This document shows positions 39,424 to 48,187 of a DNA stretch of 64,000 nucleotides, piece by piece. This DNA is from JAJXWB01 sp037044955 (GTDB taxonomy: Bacteria; Pseudomonadota; Alphaproteobacteria; Rhizobiales; Beijerinckiaceae), in contig JBAOHX010000005.1 in NCBI GenBank assembly GCA_037044955.1, positions 350,785 to 414,784 on the forward strand, given 5' to 3'. Below the pieces are notes generated by a model that made no database searches, was not told where the DNA came from, and saw only the letters and a list, made by a program, of their open reading frames with translations. The stretch's first letter is position 1. Each line of letters begins with the position of its first letter. Made by a program: the position numbers and the translations under genes.

Positions 39424-39825
39424 TCATACCCGCAGCAATACCCCTTCGGCTTGAGCCGCGCGCGACAGAGATCGATCGAGCGTCGCAAGCGACGCATTTT
39501 CGGCTATGGCCAGCGCAAGGTAGCTGGCGTCGTAAAAGGAAAGGGCGTGCATGCTGGCCAGCGAAACGATGTTGGCGCTGGCGCCCGCCGGTCGCAATCC
39601 GATCGGGAAGGCCTCGATCGCAGCGAGAACGATATCCAACTCGCTCCCGGGCAGCCGCTCGCGCCTTACACTCTTCACCACGATATTCCTGACCTCGTAC
39701 CAATGGAGATCCGGCGCGATCAGATCATCCTCGATCAGGTGGCGATAAATCGGGTGGCTCTTGTCGCCTCCCTCGTCTGGCATGACGAAGAAGGCGATGA
39801 CCGAGGCGTCGACGACCAGTTTCAC
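39424..39825 (-). CDS. PIN-domain toxin, VapC-like
   Basis: This 133-residue PIN-fold ribonuclease is probably the toxin of a toxin-antitoxin pair. Acidic active-site residues are visible in MKLVVDASVIAFFVMPDEGG (first Asp), APDLHWYEVRN (Glu), the Asp of LSFYDASYLALA near residue 97, and the Asp of LATLDRSLSRAA near 115. VapC toxins usually cleave tRNA or rRNA; the target here is unknown. The gene overlaps the antitoxin by four bases (ATGA), which is the usual arrangement. Confidence 0.88.
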   Translation of the reverse strand: MKLVVDASVIAFFVMPDEGGDKSHPIYRHLIEDDLIAPDLHWYEVRNIVVKSVRRERLPGSELDIVLAAIEAFPIGLRPAGASANIVSLASMHALSFYDASYLALAIAENASLATLDRSLSRAAQAEGVLLRV

Positions 39826-40070
39826 CGATCTCGATCCTCACGCAGATCGCGCAGCACCTCTTCGACCGTGATCCCGGTGGGATTCTTCTTGCGATGGTCG
39901 ATGATGGCGTCCAGAGCCGCCTTCATCCGCGCCTTGCGGTCATTCTGCTCAGGCTCGATGCGTGCTATCGGCTTGCCGTGGCGCGTCACCACGATCGTCT
40001 CGCCCCGTTCGACCTCGTCGAGCAGGCTCAAGAACTTGGCTTTCGCCTCGCTCGCCTGAATTATTTTCAT
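39822..40070 (-). CDS. Phd/YefM-family antitoxin
   Basis: This 82-residue protein has the Phd/YefM N-terminal fold, MKIIQASEAKAKFLSLLDEV, with the family GETIVVTRHGKPIARIEP motif near residue 23. A charged C-terminal tail (ITVEEVLRDLREDRDR) would bind and block the PIN toxin. It lies upstream of, and overlaps, the toxin gene. It probably autorepresses through the two GACTNGTC sites just upstream. Confidence 0.88.
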   Translation of the reverse strand: MKIIQASEAKAKFLSLLDEVERGETIVVTRHGKPIARIEPEQNDRKARMKAALDAIIDHRKKNPTGITVEEVLRDLREDRDR

Positions 40071-40082
40071 GCGGCGAGGATA

Positions 40083-40103
40083 GACTAGTCAGAATGACTG
40101 GTC
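40083..40103. promoter_or_regulatory. candidate autoregulatory operator of the toxin-antitoxin pair
   Basis: Two near-identical palindromic octamers, GACTAGTC (40083-40090) and GACTGGTC (40096-40103), lie 13 bases apart and 13 bases upstream of the antitoxin ATG. Phd-type antitoxins bind such paired palindromes, so this is the likely repressor site. Confidence 0.7.
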
Positions 40104-40124
40104 AATTAAAGGCGAATCTTGCCG

Positions 40125-41123
40125 TCACAGCATGCTCGGCAGCACGCGGTCCGGCGGACGATGGCCGTCCATGAAGGTCTTGACGTTGACGATGACCTTC
40201 TCGCCCATGTCGATGCGGCCCTCGATCGTCGCCGAGCCCATGTGCGGCAGCAGCGTGACCTTGCCGGCCTTGGCGAGCTTGACCAGCTTGGGCGAGACGG
40301 CCGGCTCGTGCTCGAACACGTCGAGGCCGGCGCCGGCGAGTTCGTTCGCCTCCAGCATGCGGATCAGCGCGTTCTCGTCGATGATCTCGCCGCGCGCCGT
40401 GTTCACGACGATGGCGTGCGGACCTGCAGATATTTCAGGCGGCGCGCGGACAGCAGATGGTAGGTCGCCGGCGTGTGCGGGCAGTGGACGGACACGATGT
40501 CCATGCGCGCCAGCATCTGGTCGAGCGATTCCCAATAGGTCGCGCCGAGCTTGGCCTCGGTCGCCAGCGCCACGCGGCGGCGGTTGTGATAGTGCACCTC
40601 GCAGGCCGAAGGCCGCCGCGCGCAGGGCGACGGCCTGGCCGATGCGGCCCATGCCGACGATGCCGAGCTTCTTGCCGGTGATGCGGTGGCCGAGCATCCA
40701 GGTCGGCGACCAGCCGGCCCAGTCGCCCGACGGGATGGTCTGCGCGCCTTCGACGATGCGGCGGGCGACAGCCATGATCAGCGCCATGGTCATGTCGGCG
40801 GTGTCGTCGGTCAGCACGCCCGGCGTATTGGTGACGGTGATGCCGCGCCGCAGCGCCGAGGTCACGTCGATATTGTCGACGCCGTTGCCGAAATTGGCGA
40901 TCAGCTTCATCTGCTCGCCGGCCTGGGCCACCAGCCCGGCGTCGATGCGGTCGGTCACCGTCGGCACGAGCACATCGGCCGTGCGCATGGCTTCGGCGAG
41001 TTCGGCGTGGGTCATGGGCGCGTCGGCCGCGTTCAGGCGGACGTCGAACAATTCGCGCATGCGCGCCTCGACGACTTCCGGCAGCTTGCGCGTCACGACA
41101 ACCAGCGGCTTCTTCTGCGGCAT
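40125..41123 (-). CDS. D-isomer-specific 2-hydroxyacid dehydrogenase (glyoxylate/hydroxypyruvate-reductase-like; two frameshifts)
   Basis: About 332 residues after repair. The enzyme interconverts a 2-oxoacid and a D-2-hydroxyacid with NAD(P)H. The fold has a catalytic domain (MPQKKPLVVVTRKLPEVVEA), a Rossmann motif GKKLGIVGMGRIGQAVALRA, the segment EVHYHNRRRVALATEAKL, then AIVVNTARGEIIDENALIRM and the C-terminal LLPHMGSATIEGR with the catalytic His. The first shift, near 40600, is repaired by deleting one C; the second, near 40430, needs one base added or two removed. The exact substrate is not certain; glyoxylate or hydroxypyruvate is most likely by family. Confidence 0.86.
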   Translation of the reverse strand: MPQKKPLVVVTRKLPEVVEARMRELFDVRLNAADAPMTHAELAEAMRTADVLVPTVTDRIDAGLVAQAGEQMKLIANFGNGVDNIDVTSALRRGITVTNTPGVLTDDTADMTMALIMAVARRIVEGAQTIPSGDWAGWSPTWMLGHRITGKKLGIVGMGRIGQAVALRAAAFGLRGALSQPPPRGAGDRGQARRDLLGIARPDAGAHGHRVRPLPAHAGDLPSAVRAPPEISAGPHAIVVNTARGEIIDENALIRMLEANELAGAGLDVFEHEPAVSPKLVKLAKAGKVTLLPHMGSATIEGRIDMGEKVIVNVKTFMDGHRPPDRVLPSML

Positions 41124-41316
41124 TCCCTGTCCGTCCCTGCCCGTGCGGCTGGCCGTATCGAACGGCAGCGGCATGAGGCCGCCATAATTCACCGCTCCTT
41201 AACGACGTTTGGACGACAACGTTTCCAGAGCGCGCAACGGCGGTTTGACGCTTCCTACCAGATGGCTGGACAAAGACAAGAACGCCGATCGCCGCGGCAC
41301 GGACCGGAGTTGCGAC

Positions 41317-41872
41317 ATGGCAGGGATCGCCGAACGGACTTGGGGCGCGACGCGCTTGCGCGGGCGCGCGGGCGCCGTCCTGGCGCTGCTGGCGCTGCTG
41401 TGGGCGCCGCTCGCGCAGGCCGCGCGCGCAGCAGACCGGCGCGGTCACCGGCCTGCCGGTGCCGCGCTTCGTCAGCCTGAAGTCCGACCGCGTGAACCTG
41501 CGCGAAGGACCCTCGAAGGATCATCGCACGGTGTGGATTTTCCAGCGCGCCGGCCTGCCGGTCGAGATCACCGCCGAATTCGACATCTGGCGCCGCATTC
41601 GCGATTCCGACGGCTCGGAGGGCTGGGTCCTGCATTCGCTCCTGTCGGGACGGCGCACCGGCATTGTCGCCCCCTGGAAGAAAGGCGCGGAATTCCCGCT
41701 GCGGCGCAGCGGAGACGCCGGCGCCGACGTTTCCGCCCGCCTGCAGGCCGGCGTGATCGGCGCGCTGAAGGCGTGCAACGGCAAATGGTGCCGGCTCGCG
41801 GGCGAGGGCTTCGACGGCTGGATCGAGCAGGAGAACCTCTGGGGCGCCTATCCCGGCGAAACCGTCCAGTAG
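41317..41872 (+). CDS. exported SH3 domain protein (one frameshift)
   Basis: 184 residues after repair. A signal peptide (RGRAGAVLALLALLWAPLAQA) of about 34 residues is followed by two bacterial SH3 repeats. The first begins FVSLKSDRVNLREGPSKDHR and the second includes LQAGVIGALKACNGKWCRLA. The frame shifts near 41430, where removing one G joins AAR to QQTGAVTGLPVPRFV. Bacterial SH3 domains usually bind peptidoglycan or peptides, so a periplasmic wall-related role is likely but unproven. It stands alone, divergent from the dehydrogenase gene. Confidence 0.8.
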
Positions 41873-42033
41873 TCCGGCGGCGGCGAGGCGCCGGACGCGG
41901 GATCGGCCACAAGTCGCATGGCCCGCGCCGCAGACTGTGACGGCTGCGTCTTTCGAGCCCCGAACTCGTGTGTTAGAAGCCGGTCGGATCGGAACCCGGG
42001 CGCGCCCGGAAGCCAAGAGGACGGCGGAGAGAT

Positions 42034-42555
42034 ATGGGCGAACGGCGCTCCAGCTACGGTTACGAGGACCTGCTCGCCTGCGGCCGCGAGGAATTGTTCG
42101 GGCCGGGCAATGCGCAATTGCCGCTGCCGCCCATGCTTATGTTCGATCGCATCACGGAAATCTTCGAGGCGGGCGGCGAGCACGGCAAGGGCTATGCGCG
42201 CGCCGAATTCGACATCAAGCCGAGTCTCTGGTTCTTCGACTGCCATTTCAAGGGCAATCCGGTGATGCCAGGCTGCCTCGGCGTCGACGCCATGTGGCAG
42301 CTCACAGGCTTCTATCTCGGCTGGCTCGGCAATCCCGGCCGCGGCATGGCGCTCGGCGTCGGCGAAGTGAAATTTTCCGGACAGGTCCGGCCGACGGTGA
42401 AGACGGTCAGCTACGGCATCGACTTCAAGCGCATCTTCAAGGGCAAGCTCGTGCTCGGCATCGCCGACGGGTGGGTGGCCGCCGACGGCGAGCGCATTTA
42501 CGAGGCGAAGGACCTGCGGGTCGGCCTCGCCAAGGCGGAAGCTCCGGCCGCCTGA
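42034..42555 (+). CDS. fabA: 3-hydroxyacyl-ACP dehydratase/isomerase FabA
   Basis: This 173-residue hot-dog-fold enzyme dehydrates 3-hydroxydecanoyl-ACP and isomerises the trans-2 to cis-3 decenoyl form, the branch point of unsaturated fatty-acid synthesis. The signature WFFDCHFKGNPVMPGCLGVD with the catalytic His, followed by AMWQLTGFYLGW with the Asp upstream, lies at about residues 69-100. It is followed 57 bases later by fabB and then fabI, the usual anaerobic-type unsaturated fatty-acid operon of this order. Confidence 0.97.
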   Translation: MGERRSSYGYEDLLACGREELFGPGNAQLPLPPMLMFDRITEIFEAGGEHGKGYARAEFDIKPSLWFFDCHFKGNPVMPGCLGVDAMWQLTGFYLGWLGNPGRGMALGVGEVKFSGQVRPTVKTVSYGIDFKRIFKGKLVLGIADGWVAADGERIYEAKDLRVGLAKAEAPAA

Positions 42556-42612
42556 TCTTGCGGCCGACAATCGCCCCGGTCCGCTGAGGCCGCGGGGTCA
42601 GGGGAGAAAATC

Positions 42613-43836
42613 ATGAGACGCGTCGTCGTCACCGGCATGGGCATCGTGTCCTCGATCGGCAACAACGCTCAGGAAGTGCTGACCTCGCTGCGCGAGGCGC
42701 GCTCGGGCGTCGTCTTCGCCGAGGAATACGCCAAGCTCGGCTTTCGTTCGCAGGTGCACGGCGCGCCGACATGCAAGGCCGAGGCGATCGTCGATCGCCG
42801 CGCCATGCGGTTCCACGGCGGCGGCACGGCCTGGGCGCATGTGGCGATGGAGCAGGCGATCGCCAATTCCGGCCTCGAGGCCGGCGACATTTCCAACGAG
42901 CGCACCGGCCTCATCGTCGGCTCGGGCGGCCCCTCGACGCGCTCGCAGGTGGAAGCGGCCGACATCACCCGCTCCAAGGGACCGAAGAAGGTCGGCCCGT
43001 TCGTCGTGCCGAAGGCCATGTGCTCGACGGCCTCGGCGACGCTGTCCACCTGGTTCAAGATTCGCGGCACCAGCTACTCGATCTCGTCCGCCTGCTCGAC
43101 ATCGAGCCATTGCATCGGCAATGCGGCCGAACTCATCCAGTGGGGCAAGCAGGACGTCGTCTTCGCCGGCGGCTGCGAGGAACTGGACTGGACGCTGTCC
43201 GTCCTGTTCGACGCCATGGGCGCCATGTCGTCCTCCTACAACGATCGCCCGGCGACGGCTTCGCGCGCCTATGACGTCAACCGCGACGGCTTCGTCATCG
43301 CGGGCGGCGCCGGCATCGTCGTGCTCGAGGAATACGAGCGCGCCAAGGCGCGCGGCGCGAAGATCTACGCCGAACTCACCGGCTACGGCGCCTCGTCCGA
43401 CGGCGTCGACATGGTCGCGCCTTCGGGCGAAGGCGCGATCCGCTGCATGCGCAAGGCGCTCGCCACCGTGAAGGCGCCGATCGACTACATCAACCCGCAC
43501 GCCACCTCGACGCCGGTCGGCGACGTCAAGGAAATCGAGGCGATCCGCGAAGTCTTCGGCGTCGGCGACAAATGCCCGCCGATTTCGGCGACCAAGTCGC
43601 TGACCGGCCATTCGCAGGGCGCGACCGGCGTGCACGAGGCGATCTATTCGCTGCTCATGCTCAACAACGATTTCATCTGCGAGAGCGCCAACATCGAGGA
43701 GCTCGATCCGGCCTTCGCGGACATGCCGATCCTGCGCAAGCGGCGCGACAATGCGAAGCTCTCGACGGTGCTGTCGAATTCGTTCGGCTTCGGCGGAACG
43801 AACGCTTCCCTCGTGTTCAGCCGCATCGATGCTTGA
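42613..43836 (+). CDS. fabB: beta-ketoacyl-ACP synthase I FabB
   Basis: This 407-residue condensing enzyme elongates cis-3-decenoyl-ACP. The nucleophilic Cys is in YSISSACSTSSHCIGNAAEL near residue 163, and the two His are in INPHATSTPVGDVKEIEA and ISATKSLTGHSQGATG. The C-terminal NSFGFGGTNASLVFSRI is standard. A GGGGAG ribosome site precedes the ATG. It lies between fabA and fabI. Confidence 0.97.
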   Translation: MRRVVVTGMGIVSSIGNNAQEVLTSLREARSGVVFAEEYAKLGFRSQVHGAPTCKAEAIVDRRAMRFHGGGTAWAHVAMEQAIANSGLEAGDISNERTGLIVGSGGPSTRSQVEAADITRSKGPKKVGPFVVPKAMCSTASATLSTWFKIRGTSYSISSACSTSSHCIGNAAELIQWGKQDVVFAGGCEELDWTLSVLFDAMGAMSSSYNDRPATASRAYDVNRDGFVIAGGAGIVVLEEYERAKARGAKIYAELTGYGASSDGVDMVAPSGEGAIRCMRKALATVKAPIDYINPHATSTPVGDVKEIEAIREVFGVGDKCPPISATKSLTGHSQGATGVHEAIYSLLMLNNDFICESANIEELDPAFADMPILRKRRDNAKLSTVLSNSFGFGGTNASLVFSRIDA

Positions 43837-43849
43837 GCGGAGTCCCGAC

Positions 43850-44686
43850 ATGAACGCGCAAGCAACAGCCGGCCTGATGCGCGGCCGCCGCGGCCTCATC
43901 ATGGGCGTCGCGAATTCGCACTCGATCGCCTGGGGCATCGCGCAGGCGCTCGCAGCCCACGGCGCGGAACTCTGCTTCACCTATCAGGGCGACGCGCTCG
44001 GCAAGCGCGTGGCGCCGCTGGCGAAGCAGGCGGGGTCGGATTTCCTCCTGCCCTGCGACGTCGAGGATCTCGCTTCGGTCGACGCCGTGTTCGCGGCGAT
44101 GAAGGAGCGCTGGGGCACGATCGACTTCATCGTCCACGCCATCGGATTTTCCGACAAGCGCGAACTGAAGGGCCGCTACGCCGACACGTCGCGCGAGAAT
44201 TTTTCGCGCACGATGGTGATCTCCTGCTTCTCGTTCACGGAGATCGCGAAGCGCGCGGCCGAACTCATGCCGAACGGCGGATCGATGATCACGCTGACCT
44301 ATGGCGGCTCGACGCGCGTGATGCCGAACTACAACGTGATGGGCGTCGCCAAGGCGGCGCTCGAAGCCTCGGTGCGCTATCTGGCCGCCGATTTCGGGCC
44401 GCAGGGCATTCGCGTCAATGCGCTCTCGCCCGGCCCCGTGCGCACGCTCGCCGGCGCCGGCATTTCGGACGCGCGCTTCATGTACTCGTTCCAGCGCGCG
44501 CATTCGCCGTTGCGCAAATCCGTGTCGATCGAGGATATCGGCGGCTCCGCCCTCTATTTCCTGTCGGATCTCTCGGGCGGCGTGACCGGCGAAGTCCATC
44601 ACATCGACGCCGGCTACAGCATCATCTCGATGCCGCGTCCCGAGGACATGAAGGCGGCGGGCGGCGGCGAGGACGACGGCGCCTGA
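43850..44686 (+). CDS. fabI: enoyl-ACP reductase FabI
   Basis: This 278-residue NADH-dependent reductase completes each elongation cycle and is the triclosan target in many bacteria. It begins after MNAQATAGLMRGRRGLIMGV with the FabI nucleotide loop VANSHSIAWGIAQALAAHGA. The active-site segment is GGSTRVMPNYNVMGVAKAAL, with the Tyr-X6-Lys pair. The C-terminal half has GPVRTLAGAGISDARFM. A GGAG ribosome site is eight bases upstream of the ATG at 43850. It is 13 bases after fabB, so the three genes form one operon. Confidence 0.96.
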   Translation: MNAQATAGLMRGRRGLIMGVANSHSIAWGIAQALAAHGAELCFTYQGDALGKRVAPLAKQAGSDFLLPCDVEDLASVDAVFAAMKERWGTIDFIVHAIGFSDKRELKGRYADTSRENFSRTMVISCFSFTEIAKRAAELMPNGGSMITLTYGGSTRVMPNYNVMGVAKAALEASVRYLAADFGPQGIRVNALSPGPVRTLAGAGISDARFMYSFQRAHSPLRKSVSIEDIGGSALYFLSDLSGGVTGEVHHIDAGYSIISMPRPEDMKAAGGGEDDGA

Positions 44687-44823
44687 AGCGCCGTCCCGCG
44701 CGACACGACGCCGCAGGCGCGCGTCTTGCGGCGCGTCTGCGGACACATTGCAAAACCTTAATTTGAACGCGCGGCCGTTGCGCGTCTTACTGCGCTCATG
44801 AACCCCGGCGCAGGAGACGCCAC

Positions 44824-45465
44824 ATGAACCTGATCAAGCCTACCGCCCTCGCGCTCGCCGCCGCGCTCGGCCTTGCCGGCGCCATCGCCGTTGCGGATGC
44901 GCAGCCGCAACCACAGAATCCGCCCGGACCCGCCGGCGCCGCGGGACCCGGTCCGCGCGGACCGGGCATGGGCCCCGGCGGCATGGGACCCGGCGACGGC
45001 CCGGGCTGGCGCATGGGGCGCATGGGTCCCGATGGCGAAAGAGGACCCGGCTGGCGCAATCGCAAGTTTTCCAAGGAAGACCAGGCTGCGTTCCTCAACG
45101 CCCGCATCGCTTCCGTCCACGCCGGCCTCGGCCTCAACGCCGATCAGGAGAAGCTCTGGCCGCCGGTGGAAAGCGCCGTGCGCGACATGGCGAAGTCGAT
45201 GGGCGAGGCCTGGGAAAAGGCGCGCGAGGAGCAGCCGAAGGACCCGATCGAGGGCATGAAGCGGCGCGCCGAACGGCAGATCGCGCGCGGGGAGGCGATG
45301 AAGAAGGTCGCCGACGCAGCCGCGCCGCTCTACGCCACGCTGACGACCGAACAGAAAGACCGCTTGCCGAAGCTCATGCGGCCGGGCATGCGCGGCCATG
45401 TCGGCCGCTGGATGCGCGACCACGGCATGGGCTGGGGTTGGGGACGCCGCGACGACCGCGGCTGA
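44824..45465 (+). CDS. periplasmic Spy/CpxP-family (LTXXQ) protein
   Basis: This 213-residue exported protein has a clear signal peptide (MNLIKPTALALAAALGLAGA, cleavage after ADA at about residue 26). A Pro/Gly/Met-rich segment follows (about 28-75, GPGMGPGGMGPGDGPGW). The C-terminal all-helical region has the family LTTEQKDRLPKL motif near 177 and KFSKEDQAAFLNARIASV near 81. Spy/CpxP proteins bind metal or misfolded proteins in the periplasm. The low-complexity linker is unusually long. It is followed by a strong hairpin terminator. Confidence 0.85.
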   Translation: MNLIKPTALALAAALGLAGAIAVADAQPQPQNPPGPAGAAGPGPRGPGMGPGGMGPGDGPGWRMGRMGPDGERGPGWRNRKFSKEDQAAFLNARIASVHAGLGLNADQEKLWPPVESAVRDMAKSMGEAWEKAREEQPKDPIEGMKRRAERQIARGEAMKKVADAAAPLYATLTTEQKDRLPKLMRPGMRGHVGRWMRDHGMGWGWGRRDDRG

Positions 45466-45487
45466 CGCGACAAACGCGCAGACAAGA

Positions 45488-45513
45488 AGCGGGCGGCGAC
45501 GCCCGCTTTTTTT
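45488..45513. terminator. bidirectional Rho-independent terminator between the CpxP-like and acyl-CoA synthetase genes
   Basis: An eight-base stem, AGCGGGCG (45488-45495) and CGCCCGCT (45500-45507), with a GCGA loop is followed by seven T residues. It ends the CpxP-like transcript on the plus strand and lies five bases beyond the converging acyl-CoA synthetase stop. Confidence 0.92.
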
Positions 45514-45517
45514 CGAC

Positions 45518-47243
45518 CTATGCGAAGAAGGCGCGCAACTGCGGCTTCATGATCTTGCCCGGCGCGTTGCGCGGCAGGGGCTCGCTCGCAAACGCGATGC
45601 GCACCGGCACCTTGAAGGCGGCGAGATGCTCGCCGACGAAGGCGCGCAACTCGTCTTCGCTGGCGTTCATCCCGGCTTTCAACGTCACGACGGCGGCGGG
45701 CTCCTCGCCGAGCGTGCGATGCGGCAGGCCGATCACGCCGGCATCCATGACTGCGGGATGGCGGTAGAGAACTTCCTCGATCTCGATGCAGTAGATGTTC
45801 TCGCCGCCGCGGATCAGCATGTCCTTCTTGCGGTCGACGATATAGAGGAAGCCCTCCTCGTCGATGCGCGCGAGATCGCCGGTCTTCAGCCAGTCGGCCT
45901 CGAAGGCGCTCGCCGTCGCTTCCGGCTTGTTCCAGTAGCCACGTACGACGTCGGGACCGCGCACCCAGAGTTCGCCGGTCGCGTTCGGCGGCAGCGTCCG
46001 GCCTTCGTCGTCCACGACCTTCATGTCGCAGACGGGAATGCACGGCCCGGCGCTCTCGGGGCGATTGCGATAATCCTCGGCGCTGTTTGTCGTGAAGGTC
46101 GATGTCGTCTCCGTCATGCCCCAGCCGATGCCGGGCGCCGATTTCGGGAAGACTTCGACGATGCGGCGGACGAGTTCCGTCGATGCCGGCGCGCCGCCGT
46201 AGGAGACCGATTTCGAGCGAGGACAGGTCGTATTTGTGGCGATCGGGATGTTCGATGATCTGCCAGGCGATGGTCGGCACGCCGCCCGCACTGGTGATGC
46301 GCTCGCGTTCGATCAATTCCATCGCGCGCACGGGCTCGAAGCGGCGCATCATCACGATCTTTGCCCCGCCGGCCAGCGCCGGGCAGAGAATCGCATGCGC
46401 GCCGGTCGTGTGAAAGAAGGGGATGGCCAGCAGCAGCGCGCGCTCGATTGTCGGGTCGGGCGCGGGGATCGCTTCGCCGCGCCGGACAAAATTGCGCGCG
46501 GCGGCGAAGTGGGCGGCGAGGATCGCGCAGGTCGAATTGCGATGCGTCTGGATCGCGCCCTTGGAATTGCCCGTAGTGCCCGACGTGTAGAGGATCGAGG
46601 CGTCGTCGTCGGCTTCGAGCACGACATCCGGTAGCGGCGTGTCGGGCAACGTCGCCCAATCGTTCGGCGCGCCGATGATGGATTCGAAGGCGGTGGTCGC
46701 AGGCGTCGGGCTTTTCGCGCGCGAGACGACGACACGCTCGATATCCGGGCACTCCGCGACATGCGCCGCGATGCGCGCATAGCGCTCGGCGTCGGCGATG
46801 ACGATCTTCGCGCCGGAATCCTTGAGCCCGTACAGAAGCTCTTCGCCCGACCACCAGCCGTTGAGCGGCGTGGCGATGGCGCCGGCGAGAATCGAGGCGA
46901 AGAAGGAGACCGGCCATTCCGGCAGGTTGCGCATGACGATGGCGACGCGGTCGCCCTTGCGCACGCCCTGCGCCTGCAGCCAGTGCGCGAGCGCGATCGA
47001 GGCGCGCGCGAAGGATTCGAAACTGACGCGCTCGTCCTCGTGCACGAGAAAGATGCGGTCGCCGAAGGCGCGACCGGCGAGAAAGACGTCGCGCAGCGTC
47101 GCCGGCGCATTCTTCCACACGCGCGCCTTGTGGCCGCGCACGAGGACGTCGGCCATTTCGAATGGCGAGCCGGGCGCGGTCAGCAATTCGTGCGCCCGCG
47201 CCAGCGAGACTGCGGGCCAACCGGCGGGAAGCTCCTGCGTCAT
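45518..47243 (-). CDS. acyl-CoA synthetase / AMP-dependent ligase (one frameshift)
   Basis: 574 residues after repair. ANL-family enzyme that activates a carboxylic acid to its CoA thioester through an acyl-AMP. The P-loop-like A3 motif ILYTSGTTGNSKGAI lies at about residue 230. Further motifs are SVSYGGAPASTELVRRIVEV, GWGMTETTSTF, GYWNKPEATASAFEADWLKT and DRKKDMLIRGGENIYCIEIE, with the last lysine in NAPGKIMKPQLR. The frame breaks near 46205; deleting one A joins LE to SVSYGG. It is the last gene of an operon with an SDR, a phosphotransferase-like protein and an acyl-CoA dehydrogenase; its acid substrate is not known. Confidence 0.9.
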
Positions 47244-47253
47244 GGCGAGCGCC

Positions 47254-48018
47254 TCAGATCGTTGCGCCGCCGTCCACGACGAAATTCTGGCCGGTGACGA
47301 AGGCGCCCGCCCTGCCGGCGAGGAAGACCGCGCAGCCCGCGATCTCGTCGGGATCGCCGATGCGCTTCAGCGCCGCGCCCGCGGTCGAGCGCTTGAGCGT
47401 CTCCGGATCGTCCCACAGGGCCTTGGCGAAATCGGTCTTGATGAGGCCGGGCGCGATGCAGTTCACGCGCACGTTGTCGGCGCCGTATTCGACCGCGAGA
47501 TTGCGCGCGAGCTGCATGTCGGCGGCCTTCGAGATGCAATAGGCGCCGATGACCGGCGAACCCCGCAGTCCGCCGATGGACGAGACGATCATCACCGACC
47601 CGTCCTTGCGCGCGCGCATCTCGGGCACGACCATCGAGATCAGCCAGTTGTTGGCGACGATGTTGTTCTCGAGGATCTTGCGAAAGGCGTCGTCCGGAAT
47701 TTGCGCCAGCGGGCCGTAATAGGGATTGGCGGCGGCGTTGCAGACGAGGATGTGAATATCGCCGAACGCCGCCTTCGTCTCGTCGACGAGCCGTTGCAAC
47801 TCGTCCTTCGAGGAAATGTTGGCGGGGACGGCGATGGCCCGGCCTTCGCCGTGTCTTGCGTTGATTTCCTTCGCCACCTCGTTGCAGGGCGCGGCCTTGC
47901 GCGAGGAAATGACGACGCGCGCGCCATGCTCGGCCATGCGCTCGGCGATGGCTTTTCCAATGCCGCGCGAGGATCCGGTGATGATGGCGGTCTTGCCGGT
48001 GAGATCGAACAGTTCCAT
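47254..48018 (-). CDS. short-chain dehydrogenase (SDR) in the catabolic operon
   Basis: This 254-residue classical SDR has MELFDLTGKTAIITGSSRGI with the glycine-rich loop, NAAANPY, then SSIGGLRGSPVIGAYCISKA with Ser/Tyr/Lys, and the C-terminal TGQNFVVDGGATI. The start ATG at 48018 follows a good AGAGGAAAC ribosome site. It is 10 bases upstream of the acyl-CoA synthetase. Sequence-related SDRs in such clusters often oxidise 3-hydroxyacyl-CoA or secondary alcohols; the substrate is unknown here. Confidence 0.9.
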   Translation of the reverse strand: MELFDLTGKTAIITGSSRGIGKAIAERMAEHGARVVISSRKAAPCNEVAKEINARHGEGRAIAVPANISSKDELQRLVDETKAAFGDIHILVCNAAANPYYGPLAQIPDDAFRKILENNIVANNWLISMVVPEMRARKDGSVMIVSSIGGLRGSPVIGAYCISKAADMQLARNLAVEYGADNVRVNCIAPGLIKTDFAKALWDDPETLKRSTAGAALKRIGDPDEIAGCAVFLAGRAGAFVTGQNFVVDGGATI

Positions 48019-48055
48019 GCGGCGTTTCCTCTGTTGTTCTTTCTGATTTTCGGTC

Positions 48056-48173
48056 GTCATTGCGAGGAGCTTGTATCGAAGCCGGATATATCCGACTTCG
48101 CAATTTGCGACGAAGCAATCCATCCCTGCGGCTTGTCCCGGTGGATGGATTGCTTCGCTGCGCTCGCAATGAC
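48056..48173. repeat. REP element with internal palindrome, GTCATTGCGAG family (full-length copy 2)
   Basis: The ends are GTCATTGCGAG and CTCGCAATGAC. The near-perfect palindrome (48078-48099, one mismatch) is on the left here, opposite to the copy at 10477-10594, so the two are inverted relative to each other. It lies between the phosphotransferase-like gene and the SDR, inside the catabolic operon. Confidence 0.85.
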
Positions 48174-48187
48174 AATGGTCAGGGAGC

